A program made the translations under genes and the position numbers. The notes beneath the pieces were generated by a model, which searched no databases, was not told the DNA's origin, and saw only the letters and a program-made list of their open reading frames with translations. Below, piece after piece: positions 1 to 8,899 of a stretch of 64,000 nt of DNA (the first letter of the stretch is position 1; each line of letters begins with the position of its first letter). Source of the stretch: JAEMQF01 sp963791595 (lineage in GTDB: Bacteria > Pseudomonadota > Gammaproteobacteria > Burkholderiales > Burkholderiaceae_C); the NCBI GenBank assembly GCA_963791595.1, contig CAWBTF010000027.1:60569-124568 (forward strand), given 5' to 3'.

Positions 1-2
1 TG

Positions 3-527
3 ATCACCACCGCGATCATGGTGTTCGGCTACCCGACGAGCGCGACCCCCACCCCCGCGATCCTGCCTCAACTCTGGTGGCTCGGCGGCCTGATGGTCTG
101 CGTGGGCGGTTACTGGTTCTGGTTCTTCATCCGGGTCGATGTGGCCGCGGAAGGCGGCACGCCATTTCGCCTGATGCGCGCGGACCTGTTCGTGCTCTCG
201 CTGCTCGCCAGCGTGACGCTGGGGCTGGTCTGGGCCTGGTTGCAAGCCACATCGAGCGCCTGGGCCACCGTGACGTTCGGTCTGTACATCCTTGCCACGA
301 CGGTGCTGTTCGGATCGGTGGCGTGGTCCAAGTTCGCCCACATGTTCTTCAAGCCCGCGGCGGCGTTCGAGAAACGTCTGTCCAAGGCCAACGGCACGTT
401 CGCGAATCTGCCGACGCTGTCCCGGGACGACCCTGCACAACGGGAAAGACACTCGATGGAACTGTTGCGAGACGCCCCGATGAACATGGGGCTTGGCATC
501 AAGCGCGAAGCACCGCGCCACTATTAG
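3..527 (+). CDS. aprM: AprM-like membrane anchor of APS reductase, C-terminal part
   Basis: The frame is open from the window edge, so the start lies outside; 174 residues are visible. Three hydrophobic helices can be seen (roughly residues 25-45, 58-78 and 85-112 of the visible part), followed by a charged cytoplasmic tail. The end of the last helix carries SKFAHMFFKP, a motif shared with the HdrE/NarI/QmoC type of quinone-linked membrane subunit. It lies 58 bp upstream of aprB. In several sulfur oxidisers a membrane protein AprM is encoded directly before aprBA and is thought to pass electrons from APS reductase to the quinone pool. The assignment rests on position plus topology. A QmoC-type subunit is the main alternative, but no qmoAB is visible. 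Confidence 0.72.
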   Translation: MTTAIMVFGYPTSATPTPAILPQLWWLGGLMVCVGGYWFWFFIRVDVAAEGGTPFRLMRADLFVLSLLASVTLGLVWAWLQATSSAWATVTFGLYILATTVLFGSVAWSKFAHMFFKPAAAFEKRLSKANGTFANLPTLSRDDPAQRERHSMELLRDAPMNMGLGIKREAPRHY

Positions 528-585
528 AAAACAGCCCGCAGCGTTCTGCGGAACAAGCAAGCGGAACACATCAAGGAGCCAGCTT

Positions 586-1065
586 ATGCCTACTTTCGTC
601 TACATGACGAGGTGCGACGGATGCGGACATTGCGTCGACATCTGCCCCTCAGACATCATGCACATCGACAAGGTGACGCGGCGCGCCTACAACATCGAGC
701 CGAACATGTGCTGGGAGTGCTACTCCTGCGTGAAGGCCTGCCCGCAGAATGCGATCGATGTGCGCGGCTACGCCGACTTTGCCCCTCTGGGCCACAGCGT
801 TCGCGTGCAACGCGACGAACAGAAAGGAACGATCGCCTGGAAGATCAAGTTCCGCAACGGCACGGAAAAGAACTTCCTGTCGCCCATCACCACCAAGCCC
901 TGGGGACAGGCTATTCCCCGCCTCGCGGATGTTCCCGGCCCCAGCAAGGCAATGCGCGACGGCGAGTTGCTCTACAACGAACCGAAATACATCCGCATGG
1001 ACGACGGCGGTCTGCGTTCGCTCGAGTCCGCAGGTCTCACAATGAAGATGGGGGTTTACTACTGA
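586..1065 (+). CDS. aprB: adenylylsulfate (APS) reductase, beta subunit
   Basis: This 159-residue iron-sulfur subunit transfers electrons from the flavin of AprA during oxidation of sulfite plus AMP to APS. Two ferredoxin-type cluster motifs are visible: Cys10, 13, 16, 20 (CDGCGHCVDICP) and Cys42, 45, 48, 52 (CWECYSCVKACP). The C-terminal half is the extended tail that wraps around AprA in this family. The start at 586 is supported by an AAGGAG ribosome site 8 bases upstream. The stop codon overlaps the aprA start (TGATG), so the two subunits are translationally coupled. The protein is cytoplasmic, with no signal peptide. Length and motifs match the family closely. Confidence 0.96.
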   Translation: MPTFVYMTRCDGCGHCVDICPSDIMHIDKVTRRAYNIEPNMCWECYSCVKACPQNAIDVRGYADFAPLGHSVRVQRDEQKGTIAWKIKFRNGTEKNFLSPITTKPWGQAIPRLADVPGPSKAMRDGELLYNEPKYIRMDDGGLRSLESAGLTMKMGVYY

Positions 1066-2939
1066 TGGCCTACGAAACGATCATCGAAGACGGCATCGAT
1101 ATTCTTGTCGTCGGTGCAGGGCTTGGCGGCACCGGTGCCGCCTGGGAGGCGAGATTCTGGGGGCAGGACAAGAAGATCGTCATCGCCGAGAAGGCGAACA
1201 TCGATCGCTCGGGTGCGGTCGCCCAGGGTCTGTACGCGATCAACTGCTACATGGGCACACGCTGGGGCGAAAACAACCCGGAGGACCATGTCCGCTACGC
1301 GCGCATCGACCTGATGGGCATGGTGCGGGAAGACCTGCTGTTCGATATGGCGCGTCACGTCGACTCCACGGTGCATCAGTTCGAGGAGTGGGGCCTGCCC
1401 ATCATGAAGGACCCGAAAACCGGGCGCTATCTGCGTGAAGGGCGATGGCAGATCATGATTCACGGCGAGTCCTACAAGCCCATCGTGGCCGAGGCCGCAA
1501 AGAAATCGGCGGACAAGGTCTTCAACCGCATCTGCGTCACCCACCTGCTGATGGACGACAGCAAGGAGAACCGGGTCGCCGGTGCCGTCGGGTTCAACGT
1601 CCGCACAGGCAACTACCACGTCTTCAAGTCCAAGACCGTGATCTGCGGCGCGGGTGGTGCCTCCAACATCTTCAAGCCGCGCTCGGTGGGCGAAGGTTCC
1701 GGCCGGACCTGGTATGCGCCCTGGTCGTCCGGGTCTGCCTACGGCCTCATGATCGATGCCGGCGCCAAGATGACGCAGATGGAAAACCGCATCGTGCTGG
1801 CGCGTTTCAAGGACGGCTATGGGCCGGTGGGCGCCTACTTCCTGCACCTGAAGACCTATACGCAAAACGGTCTGGGCGAAGAGTACGAATCCAAGTGGTT
1901 CCCCGAACTGCAGAAACTGGTCGGCAAGGAATACCTCGATCCGGAAGCGTCGCACCTGACGCATCGGCCGATCCCGACCTGTTTGCGCAACCACGCGTTG
2001 ATCAGCGAAGTCAATGCCGGCCGCGGCCCCATCCACATGGTGACCATGCGCGCGTTCCAGGATCCGCATCTGGAAGAGGTCGGCTGGGAAAACTTCCTCG
2101 GCATGACCATCGGCCAGGCGGTTCTGTGGGCCGCCACCGATGTGGATCCGAAGAACGAGAACCCCGAGCTGACGACCTCCGAGCCCTACGTCATGGGCTC
2201 GCACGCCACCGGTTCGGGTGCCTGGTGCTCCGGCCCCGAGGACCTTTCCCCTCCGGAGTATTTCTGGGGCTACAACCGCATGACGACGATCGAAGGTCTG
2301 TTCGGCGCCGGTGACGCGGTCGGCGGCACGCCGCACGCCTTCTCGTCGGGGTCGTTCACCGAAGGGCGTCTGGCCGCGAAGGCCGCCTGCAAGTACATCG
2401 ACGACGGCAAGGCCGAAGGCATTGTCGTATCCGATGAGCAGATCAAGCGCCGCAAGCAGGAGATCTACAAGCCCATGGAGCACTACCACGTCTACCGCAA
2501 TGAGATCGTGGCGGGCGATGTCAACCCGCACTACATCAATCCCAAGCAGGGGCTGGAACGTCTGCAGAAGCTGATGGATGAGTATTGCGGCGGAGCGACC
2601 GTCAACTACATGACCAACGAGAAGCTCCTGAACATCGGCCTCAAGAAGCTCAAGATCATGGAGGAAGACCTCGAGAGCCTGGCCGCCAAGGACATTCACG
2701 AGTTACTGCGTGCGTGGGAATTGAAGCACCGTCATCGCGCCGCCGAGTGCGTCACGCAGCACACGCTGTTCCGCAAGGAGACGCGCTGGCCGGGTTATTA
2801 CTACCGAGGCGACGCCATGAAGGTGGACGACAAGAACTGGCACGTGCTGACCGTCTCGCGTCGCGATCCCAAGACCGGCGAATACACCATGGAGAAGGCG
2901 CCTTGTTATCACCTGGTTGGGGATGAGCCACGCGCGTGA
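1065..2939 (+). CDS. aprA: adenylylsulfate (APS) reductase, alpha subunit
   Basis: This 624-residue FAD-containing catalytic subunit belongs to the succinate dehydrogenase/fumarate reductase flavoprotein fold. In sulfur oxidisers it runs in reverse, joining sulfite to AMP to make APS. The N-terminal dinucleotide motif GAGLGGTGA lies at about residues 18-26, followed by ERSG-like IDRSGAVAQGLYAINCYMG, which contacts the flavin in this family. The GAGDAVGGTPHAFSSGS segment near residue 420 is the typical second FAD contact. The start overlaps the aprB stop by one base. The reading frame is intact throughout, in contrast to several neighbours. The ATP sulfurylase that would release sulfate from APS is not in this window. 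Confidence 0.97.
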   Translation: MAYETIIEDGIDILVVGAGLGGTGAAWEARFWGQDKKIVIAEKANIDRSGAVAQGLYAINCYMGTRWGENNPEDHVRYARIDLMGMVREDLLFDMARHVDSTVHQFEEWGLPIMKDPKTGRYLREGRWQIMIHGESYKPIVAEAAKKSADKVFNRICVTHLLMDDSKENRVAGAVGFNVRTGNYHVFKSKTVICGAGGASNIFKPRSVGEGSGRTWYAPWSSGSAYGLMIDAGAKMTQMENRIVLARFKDGYGPVGAYFLHLKTYTQNGLGEEYESKWFPELQKLVGKEYLDPEASHLTHRPIPTCLRNHALISEVNAGRGPIHMVTMRAFQDPHLEEVGWENFLGMTIGQAVLWAATDVDPKNENPELTTSEPYVMGSHATGSGAWCSGPEDLSPPEYFWGYNRMTTIEGLFGAGDAVGGTPHAFSSGSFTEGRLAAKAACKYIDDGKAEGIVVSDEQIKRRKQEIYKPMEHYHVYRNEIVAGDVNPHYINPKQGLERLQKLMDEYCGGATVNYMTNEKLLNIGLKKLKIMEEDLESLAAKDIHELLRAWELKHRHRAAECVTQHTLFRKETRWPGYYYRGDAMKVDDKNWHVLTVSRRDPKTGEYTMEKAPCYHLVGDEPRA

Positions 2940-3286
2940 ACATCATCGAAAAAACCGATGAAGAGATTCTGGCCATCGCCAGGCCCCTGTGGCGCGATCT
3001 CGTCAAGTATTCGAATGAAGGCAAGTACGGAGAATTCGCGAGGAACTTTTCCGGTTCCCTGGCGCGTGCCATCGATCAGGTGGTTGCGGGCCACCAGTTT
3101 GCGAACAGCGAGCTGGCGAGGAATCTGTCTGAAGAAGTCGACTCGCTGGGCATCATCCGCCGGGGCGAGCATGTGACGGTTCTCTACCGCCAGCGCAGCA
3201 CCAAGAAGCCCGGCGAATGGCTGGGCAGACTGGTCCTGGGCTATGAGGATGGAAAGGTCAGGATCTTCGGTGCATCCATCTTCTGA
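2936..3286 (+). CDS. uncharacterised 116-residue protein of the apr operon
   Basis: The GTG start at 2936 overlaps the aprA stop by four bases, so it is translationally coupled to APS reductase. The 116-residue product is soluble and charged, has no signal peptide and no cysteine. It looks like a small alpha/beta domain with a helical N-terminal half and a beta-rich C-terminal half ending in GKVRIFGASIF. I do not recognise a named family. Its overlap with aprA and its place before an FKBP isomerase suggest an accessory role in assembling or tuning the Apr complex, but this is inference from position only. Confidence 0.75.
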   Translation: MNIIEKTDEEILAIARPLWRDLVKYSNEGKYGEFARNFSGSLARAIDQVVAGHQFANSELARNLSEEVDSLGIIRRGEHVTVLYRQRSTKKPGEWLGRLVLGYEDGKVRIFGASIF

Positions 3287-3298
3287 ACGGGATTTGAC

Positions 3299-3811
3299 GT
3301 GAGCGAAGTCATTGCCGAGACGGCAAGTTTGTCGAGCTGACCTACAAGGTGACCGACCGGAAGTTGGGGCATGTCCTCACCAGGGTCGAGTTCCCGCTCG
3401 GCTATGTCCACGGACACAATGAAATTCTGGCCCCTTCGGTCCATCAGGGAGCTCGAGGGCAGGTGCGTCGGCGACGTCATCGAAGTGACGATCGACGGCA
3501 ACCAGATCTTCGGCCCCAGGGACGAGTCGCTGGTTTTTTCCGATCGCCTAGACAACGTCCCCGAGGAGTATCGGCAAGTCGGCACCTCCATCCTCATGGA
3601 GAACGACCAGGGAAAGACCCGCAGCTTTCTCGTGACGCACATGGACGACGAGAGACTGACGGTCGACGGCAACAATCCGCTTTGTGGCAGAGAGGTCGTC
3701 TTCACGCTCGAGATACTGACCGTGCGCGACGCGACTGATGCAGAGACAAGAACGGGCGGGGCGATCAATGCGGGCGCCGATATCGACGCGTCGCTTTTGA
3801 GACCTGTTTGA
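3299..3811 (+). CDS. SlyD-like FKBP peptidyl-prolyl isomerase, two compensating frameshifts
   Basis: The protein reads through as a SlyD-type FKBP: GKFVELTYKVTD, then FPLGYVHGHNEILAPSV, ELEGRCVGDVIEV and NPLCGREVVFTLEILTV, which are the family's hallmark segments. Members assist folding and metal-centre maturation of cytoplasmic proteins. The frame starts at GTG 3299, moves to a second frame before about 3330, and returns near 3448, where one extra G in a GGG run explains the shift. The net result is the original frame, ending at 3811. Two nearby compensating shifts with preserved coding sense point to base-calling errors rather than a dead gene. It sits 12 bases after the preceding gene and probably belongs to the apr operon. 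Confidence 0.8.
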
Positions 3812-3854
3812 GCGGCGGTGTTGAATGGCGTCGAGCGAACTTCGGGCAAACGTT

Positions 3855-3870
3855 GACTGCACTTGCAGTC
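3855..3870 (+). other. small perfect inverted repeat before the 53-residue gene
   Basis: GACTGC-ACTT-GCAGTC forms a 6-bp stem with a 4-base loop in the 86-bp gap between the FKBP gene and the following small gene. There is no T-run, so it is not a convincing terminator. It could be an mRNA-processing or stabilising hairpin, or chance. Confidence 0.3.
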
Positions 3871-3897
3871 CTCACTTCACGGCAAACAAGGTGACAT

Positions 3898-4059
3898 ATG
3901 AGCGAGCACAAGCAGCCCCCCACCAAGGTTCCTGACGGCATTTCGCGTTATCTGACAACGCGTCAGATGGCGCCGAACGAAAAGGGGTTCGTTGGTTACG
4001 AAACCATCTGGAAACCGTTCCAGAAGGAAGCCGAATACAAGACGCCGAAGAAGCCGTAG
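3898..4059 (+). CDS. small 53-residue protein between apr and soe genes
   Basis: This is a short open frame with normal codon use for this genome. It encodes a hydrophilic 53-residue protein beginning MSEHKQPPTKVPDGISRYLT and ending in AEYKTPKKP. A weak AAGGTG-like ribosome site lies just upstream of the ATG. It has no transmembrane helix, no signal peptide and no cysteine. I do not recognise the family. The biased third positions and the placement directly downstream of the apr-linked genes argue that it is real. It may be a small accessory factor of the Apr or Soe enzymes. Confidence 0.6.
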   Translation: MSEHKQPPTKVPDGISRYLTTRQMAPNEKGFVGYETIWKPFQKEAEYKTPKKP

Positions 4060-4256
4060 GCGTCCTGTCGGGGATGGGCCGGTTCTGCAGGGCGGCCCGG
4101 ATTGGCTCGCCCGTTTGGCTCACCCTTGCGGGTAGCCCCCGCTACGCCTTCACGGGAGTCGACTCGGCTCGACTGTACCGCGCCTAATCGACGATGATGC
4201 CAATCATCCGCGTGCGCCGCAACCGCCCGGCCCGCTTACGCACCCGCTGCCCCCCG

Positions 4257-7179
4257 ATGCCCAACGCCCCCCTGCACGACCCGCTCCAAGACCCGCACGC
4301 AGGGGCGGTGCGCGAAACACGCCACACCACCTGCTACATGTGCGCCTGCCGCTGCGGCATTCGCGTGCACCTGCGCGACGGCAAGATCCGCTACATCGAC
4401 GGCAACCCGGCGCACCCGCTGAACCAGGGCGTGATCTGCGCGAAGGGCGCGTCCGGCGCGATGAAACAGTATTCGCCGGCGCGCCTGACCAAGCCGCTGC
4501 GGCGCAAGGCGGGCACCGAACGCGGCGCGGGCGACTTCGAAGAGATCGAGTGGGAAGAGGCGTTCGCGATGTTGACGGAACGCCTGGCGAAGATTCGCGC
4601 CACCGATCCGAAGAAGTTCGCCCTGTTCACCGGGCGCGACCAGATGCAGGCGCTGACCGGCCTGTTCGCGCGCCAGTTCGGCACGCCCAACTACGCCGCG
4701 CACGGCGGCTTCTGTTCGGTGAACATGGCCGCGGGGTTGATCTACACGATCGGCGGTTCGTTCTGGGAATTCGGCGGGCCCGATCTCGACCGCGCCAAGC
4801 TGTTCGTGATGATCGGCACCGCGGAGGACCATCACTCGAACCCGATGAAGATTGCGCTCGCCAAGTTCAAACGCGACGGCGGGCGCTTCGTCTCGATCAA
4901 CCCGGTGCGCACCGGCTACTCGGCGATCGCCGACGAATGGGTGCCGATCCGCCCCGGCACCGACGGCGCGTTCCTGCTCGCGGTGATCCACGAAATCCTT
5001 GCGAAGGGTCTGTACGACCGCGACTTCGTCGTCAAGTACTCGAACGCCGGCGAGCTGGTGAACCTGGACCCGAACGAAGACGAGTTCGGCATGTTCGTTC
5101 GCACCGAAATCCCCCACGAAGAAGCGTGCTACGACCCGCAGAACAAACTCTGGTGGGACCGGCACACCAACAAGCCCGTGATCTCGCACGCACCGGGCGC
5201 CGACCCTTCGCTCGTCGGCGAATTCACGCTCAAGGACGGCACGCCGGTGAAGCCCGCGTTCCAGTTGCTGCAGGATCGCGTCAAGGACTACACACCCGAG
5301 TGGGCCGCGCAGATTACGGGCATCCCGGCCGAGACGATCCGCCGCCTCGCGCACGAGATGGGCGTGACCGCGCGCGACCAGAAAATCGAGCTGCCGATCG
5401 CGTGGACCGACGCCTGGGGCAACGAGCACGACACGGTGACCGGCAACCCGGTCGCGTTCCACGCGATGCGCGGACTCGCCGCGCACAGCAACGGCTTCCA
5501 GACGGTGCGGGCGCTGGGCATCCTGATGTCGCTGCTCGGCACGATCGACCGGCCCGGCGGCTTTCGCCACAAGGCGCCGTTCCCGCGGCCCATCCCGCCT
5601 TGCGCACGCACGCCGAACGACCAGCGCGCGGTTCAGCCGAACCGGCCACTCGATGGCATGGCGCTGGGCTGGCCGGCGGACCCGGACGACCTGTTCGTCA
5701 ACGACGACGGCAGCCCGGTGCGCATCGACAAGGCGTTCTCGTGGGAGTACCCGCTCTCGGTGCACGGGCTGATGCACAACGTGATCACCAACGCCTGGCG
5801 CGGCGACCCGTACCGCATCGACACGCTGCTCATCTTCATGGCCAACATGGCGTGGAACTCGACGATGAACACGCAGGCCGTGCGCGACATGCTGAACGAC
5901 AAGCATGAAGATGGCGACTACCGAGATCCCGTTCCTCGTCGTCGCCGACGCGTTCCACTCCGAGACGACGGCGTTCGCCGACCTGATCCTGCCCGACACG
6001 ACGTACCTGGAACGCCACGACGTGATGTCGATGCTCGACCGGCCGATCTCCGAGTTCGAGGGTCCGACCGATTCGGTGCGCATCCCCGTGCTGCCGCGCA
6101 CCGGCGACTGCAAGCCGTTCCAGGAAGTGCTGATCGAACTGGGGTCAAGGCTGAAGCTGCCGACCTTCGTCACGAAGGAAGGCCGGCGCAAATACCGCGA
6201 CTATCCGGACTTCATCGTCAACTGGGAAACCGAGCCCGGCTCGGGCATCGGCTTTCTCTCGGGCTGGCGTGGAAAAGGCGGCGAGAAGTTCCTGATCGGC
6301 GAGCCCAATCCGCGCCAGTGGGAGATGTACGAGCAGAACAACTGCGTCTACCACCACAAGTTGCCGCGCAGCTTCCAGTACATGCGCAACTGGAACCAGG
6401 GCTACCTGGAGTGGTCGCGTGCGAACCGCATCACGCGCTATGCGGAGCCGATCCTGATCCACATCTACTCCGAAGTGCTGCAGCACTTTCGCAGCGCCGC
6501 GCAAGGCAAGGGCCTGACACGCAAGCCGCCGGAGCACCTGAAGCAGCGCATCGCGACCTACTTCGACCCGCTGCCGTTCTACTACGAGCCGCTCGAAGCG
6601 CATGTGACCGACAAGCACAAGTACCCGCTGGCCGCGATCACGCAGCGGCCGATGGCGATGTACCACTCGTGGGATTCGCAAAACGTCTGGCTGCGCCAGA
6701 TCCACAGCCACAACGTGCTGTTCGTCAACGCGCAGACCGCGGCCACCCTCGGCATTGCCGACAAGGACTGGATCTGGGTCGAGTCGCCATGGGGCAAGGT
6801 GCGCTGCCAAGCCGGCCTGTCCAACGCCGTCGAGCCGGGCACGGTGTGGACCTGGAATGCGATCGGCAAGGCTTCGGGTGCGTGGAACCTGGAGCCGGGT
6901 GCGAACGAATCGCGCCGCGGCTTCCTGTTGAACCACTTGATTTCGGAAGAGCTGCCTGCCGACCACGGCAGCAGACGAGTGTCCAACTCCGACCCGATCA
7001 CCGGCCAGGCCGGGTGGTACGACGTGCGCGTTCGCATCTTCAAGTGCGACGACCAGAAGGACGAGGTCAGTCAACCGCAGTTCGAGCCGATGCGCATCTA
7101 CCCCGGAATGAAGGCGCGCAACGGCGTCTTCGCCGCGCTGGCATCGGTCGCGCGCACGCTGCGCGGGGGTGCCGCATGA
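4257..7179 (+). CDS. soeA: sulfite dehydrogenase SoeA, molybdopterin catalytic subunit (one frameshift)
   Basis: This is a DMSO-reductase-family molybdoenzyme of about 973 residues that oxidises sulfite directly to sulfate in the cytoplasm. The N-terminal [4Fe-4S] motif is Cys26, 29, 33 and about Cys60 (CYMCACRCG...VICAKG). GGFCSVN near residue 153 carries the probable molybdenum-ligand cysteine. There is no twin-arginine signal, as expected for cytoplasmic SoeA. The C-terminal molybdopterin dinucleotide-binding region is present. The frame breaks at about 5924, where one extra base in CCGAGATCCC separates HEDGDYR from IPFLVVADAFHSET; both sides are family sequence. The start was placed at 4257 because the upstream codons are arginine/proline-rich and unlike the family. 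It overlaps soeB by four bases. Confidence 0.88.
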
Positions 7180-7913
7180 CCCAAGTGCAACTCGCCCTCG
7201 TCATCGACCTGAACGTCTGCGTCGGCTGCCAGGCCTGCGTGACGAGCTGCAAGGAATGGAACACGCAGGGCGCAGCGGGGCCGCTGTCGGACGACAACCC
7301 GTTCGGCGCGGACCCGAGCGGCACCTTCTTCAACCGCGTGCAGACCTTCGAGATCGGCGAATTCCCGAACACCGAAACCGTGCACTTCCCGAAATCCTGC
7401 CTGCACTGCGAAGACCCGCCTTGCGTGCCGGTGTGCCCGACCGGCGCGTCGTACAAACGCGAGAGCGACGGCATCGTGCTCGTCGACTACGACAAGTGCA
7501 TCGGCTGCAAATACTGCGCGTGGGCCTGCCCGTACGGTGCGCGCGAACTCGACGAACAGCAGAAGGTGATGAAGAAGTGCACGCTGTGCGTGGACCGCAT
7601 CTACGACAAGCTGCTGCCCGAAGCAGAACGCAAACCGGCGTGCGTGATGGCGTGCCCGACCTCGGCGCGAATCTTCGGCGACATCCACGACCCCGCGTCC
7701 GACGCGTCGCGCGCGATCCGCGAACAGGGCGGCTACGCGCTGATGCCCGAGTGGGGAACGAAGCCGGCGAACCACTACCTGCCGCGGCGCCCGACGAGGA
7801 TTCGCATCCACGAAGACGAACTCGTGCGCGCCGACAATCCGCTGCGCATCGACGGCCACCTGCCCAAGCCGGCGCCGGGAACGCCGACGCTGGACGACGC
7901 GACGACCTGGTGA
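7176..7913 (+). CDS. soeB: sulfite dehydrogenase SoeB, four-cluster iron-sulfur subunit
   Basis: This 245-residue electron-transfer subunit is of the DmsB/PsrB type. Four cysteine groups are visible: CVGCQACVTSC near residue 15, CLHCEDPPCVPVC near 70, CIGCKYCAWAC near 108, and CTLC with CVMAC near 135-160. They account for four [4Fe-4S] clusters that wire the molybdenum subunit to the membrane anchor. There is no signal peptide. The ATG overlaps the soeA stop (ATGA) and soeC follows after eight bases, so the three form an operon. The sequence resembles polysulfide and DMSO reductase B subunits, but the neighbouring apr and fcc genes and the cytoplasmic catalytic subunit favour the sulfite-oxidising assignment. 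Confidence 0.9.
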   Translation: MTQVQLALVIDLNVCVGCQACVTSCKEWNTQGAAGPLSDDNPFGADPSGTFFNRVQTFEIGEFPNTETVHFPKSCLHCEDPPCVPVCPTGASYKRESDGIVLVDYDKCIGCKYCAWACPYGARELDEQQKVMKKCTLCVDRIYDKLLPEAERKPACVMACPTSARIFGDIHDPASDASRAIREQGGYALMPEWGTKPANHYLPRRPTRIRIHEDELVRADNPLRIDGHLPKPAPGTPTLDDATTW

Positions 7914-7921
7914 TCCTTGCC

Positions 7922-8899
7922 ATGAACCCCGCCTTCTCCGTCATCTTCCTCACCACCTTGATCGGCGCCGGGCAAGGCCTGTTCATCGCGCTCGTTTCGG
8001 TGCAGGCGCAGGCGTTGCTCGGCCTGCTGCCGCAGCCGCCGTCGACGCGGTTCTACGTGGCCGGCAGCGTGCTCGCGCTGATCTGCCTCGGCGCGGGCTT
8101 GATCGCCTCGTTCTTCCACCTCGGGCGCCCCGAGCGCGCCTGGCGCACCGCGACGATGTGGCGCACCTCGTGGCTCGCGCGCGAGGTGATCGTGCTGCCG
8201 GCGTTCATGGCGAGCGTCGCGTTGTACGGCGCGCTGCACCTCTTCAATTCCGCAGCGCTGCCCGCGCCCGGCAGCGCCTTCGCCGTGGACGCGAGCCTCG
8301 CCGTCGGCGTGCTCGGCACCCTGCTCGCCTTCGCGCTGTTCGTCTGCACCGGAATGATCTACGCGTGCTTGCGCTTTCTCGCCGAATGGCACACGCCGTT
8401 AACGCTGGTCAATTTCACGCTGCTCGGCATGGCCTCGGGCTTCACGCTTGCGACCGGCCTGGCTGCAATCGCGACGCCGCGGCATGTGGGGTTTCTCGCG
8501 GCGTGGGCCGTCGTGCTCACCGTGCTCGGCGGCGCATCGCGCGGGATGAGTCTGCGGCGCAACGCCAGGCTCAAGCCCTTGTCAACCGTGCAGTCGGCGA
8601 TCGGCGTCAAGCACCCGGTGGTCGCGCAGAAATCGCAAGGCTTCATGGGAAGCTCGTTCAACACGCGCGAGTTCTTCCATCGCGCCAGCACGCAGCGCCT
8701 GCGGCTCGTGAAGCATGGCTTCGTCTGGCTCGCCTTCGTCGCGCCGCCGCTGCTGCTGCTCGGTGGGCGCAACCAGGCGTCGATCGCCCTGCTGCTGGCC
8801 GCGTTCGCGGTGCAGTACGCGGGGCTGCTGGCCGAGCGCTGGTTCTTCTTCGCGCAGGCGCGGCACCCGCAAAACCTCTACTACCAGGCGGTCTCGTGA
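7922..8899 (+). CDS. soeC: sulfite dehydrogenase SoeC, DmsC/NrfD-type membrane anchor
   Basis: This is a 325-residue polytopic membrane protein with about eight hydrophobic helices. It starts with MNPAFSVIFLTTLIGAGQGL and contains the FFHLGRPERAWRT segment typical of DmsC-family anchors. It would anchor SoeAB to the inner face of the membrane and pass electrons from sulfite oxidation to quinone. The long loop GSSFNTREFFH near residue 245 is also family-like. It is encoded directly after soeB, and its stop overlaps the GTG start of the next gene, a permease, extending the operon. Confidence 0.88.
   Translation: MNPAFSVIFLTTLIGAGQGLFIALVSVQAQALLGLLPQPPSTRFYVAGSVLALICLGAGLIASFFHLGRPERAWRTATMWRTSWLAREVIVLPAFMASVALYGALHLFNSAALPAPGSAFAVDASLAVGVLGTLLAFALFVCTGMIYACLRFLAEWHTPLTLVNFTLLGMASGFTLATGLAAIATPRHVGFLAAWAVVLTVLGGASRGMSLRRNARLKPLSTVQSAIGVKHPVVAQKSQGFMGSSFNTREFFHRASTQRLRLVKHGFVWLAFVAPPLLLLGGRNQASIALLLAAFAVQYAGLLAERWFFFAQARHPQNLYYQAVS

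Noticed and set aside
3..527. QmoC as identity of the first membrane protein
   Set aside because: QmoC should be preceded by qmoAB and carry an N-terminal ferredoxin domain; only the membrane part is visible and it directly precedes aprBA, which fits AprM better, although the upstream sequence is missing.
1059..2699. Long open frame on the - strand opposite aprA
   Set aside because: It is an antisense shadow of a GC-rich gene; the + strand protein is unmistakably AprA and the antisense peptide has no protein-like motif.
4060..4256. Terminator or regulatory RNA between the 53-residue gene and soeA
   Set aside because: Only short imperfect GC pairings are visible and no T-run or conserved riboswitch pattern was found.
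7169..8899. SoeB-SoeC fusion protein suggested by one long frame
   Set aside because: The frame through soeB is an out-of-frame shadow; the real soeB ends at 7913 and soeC begins at 7922.
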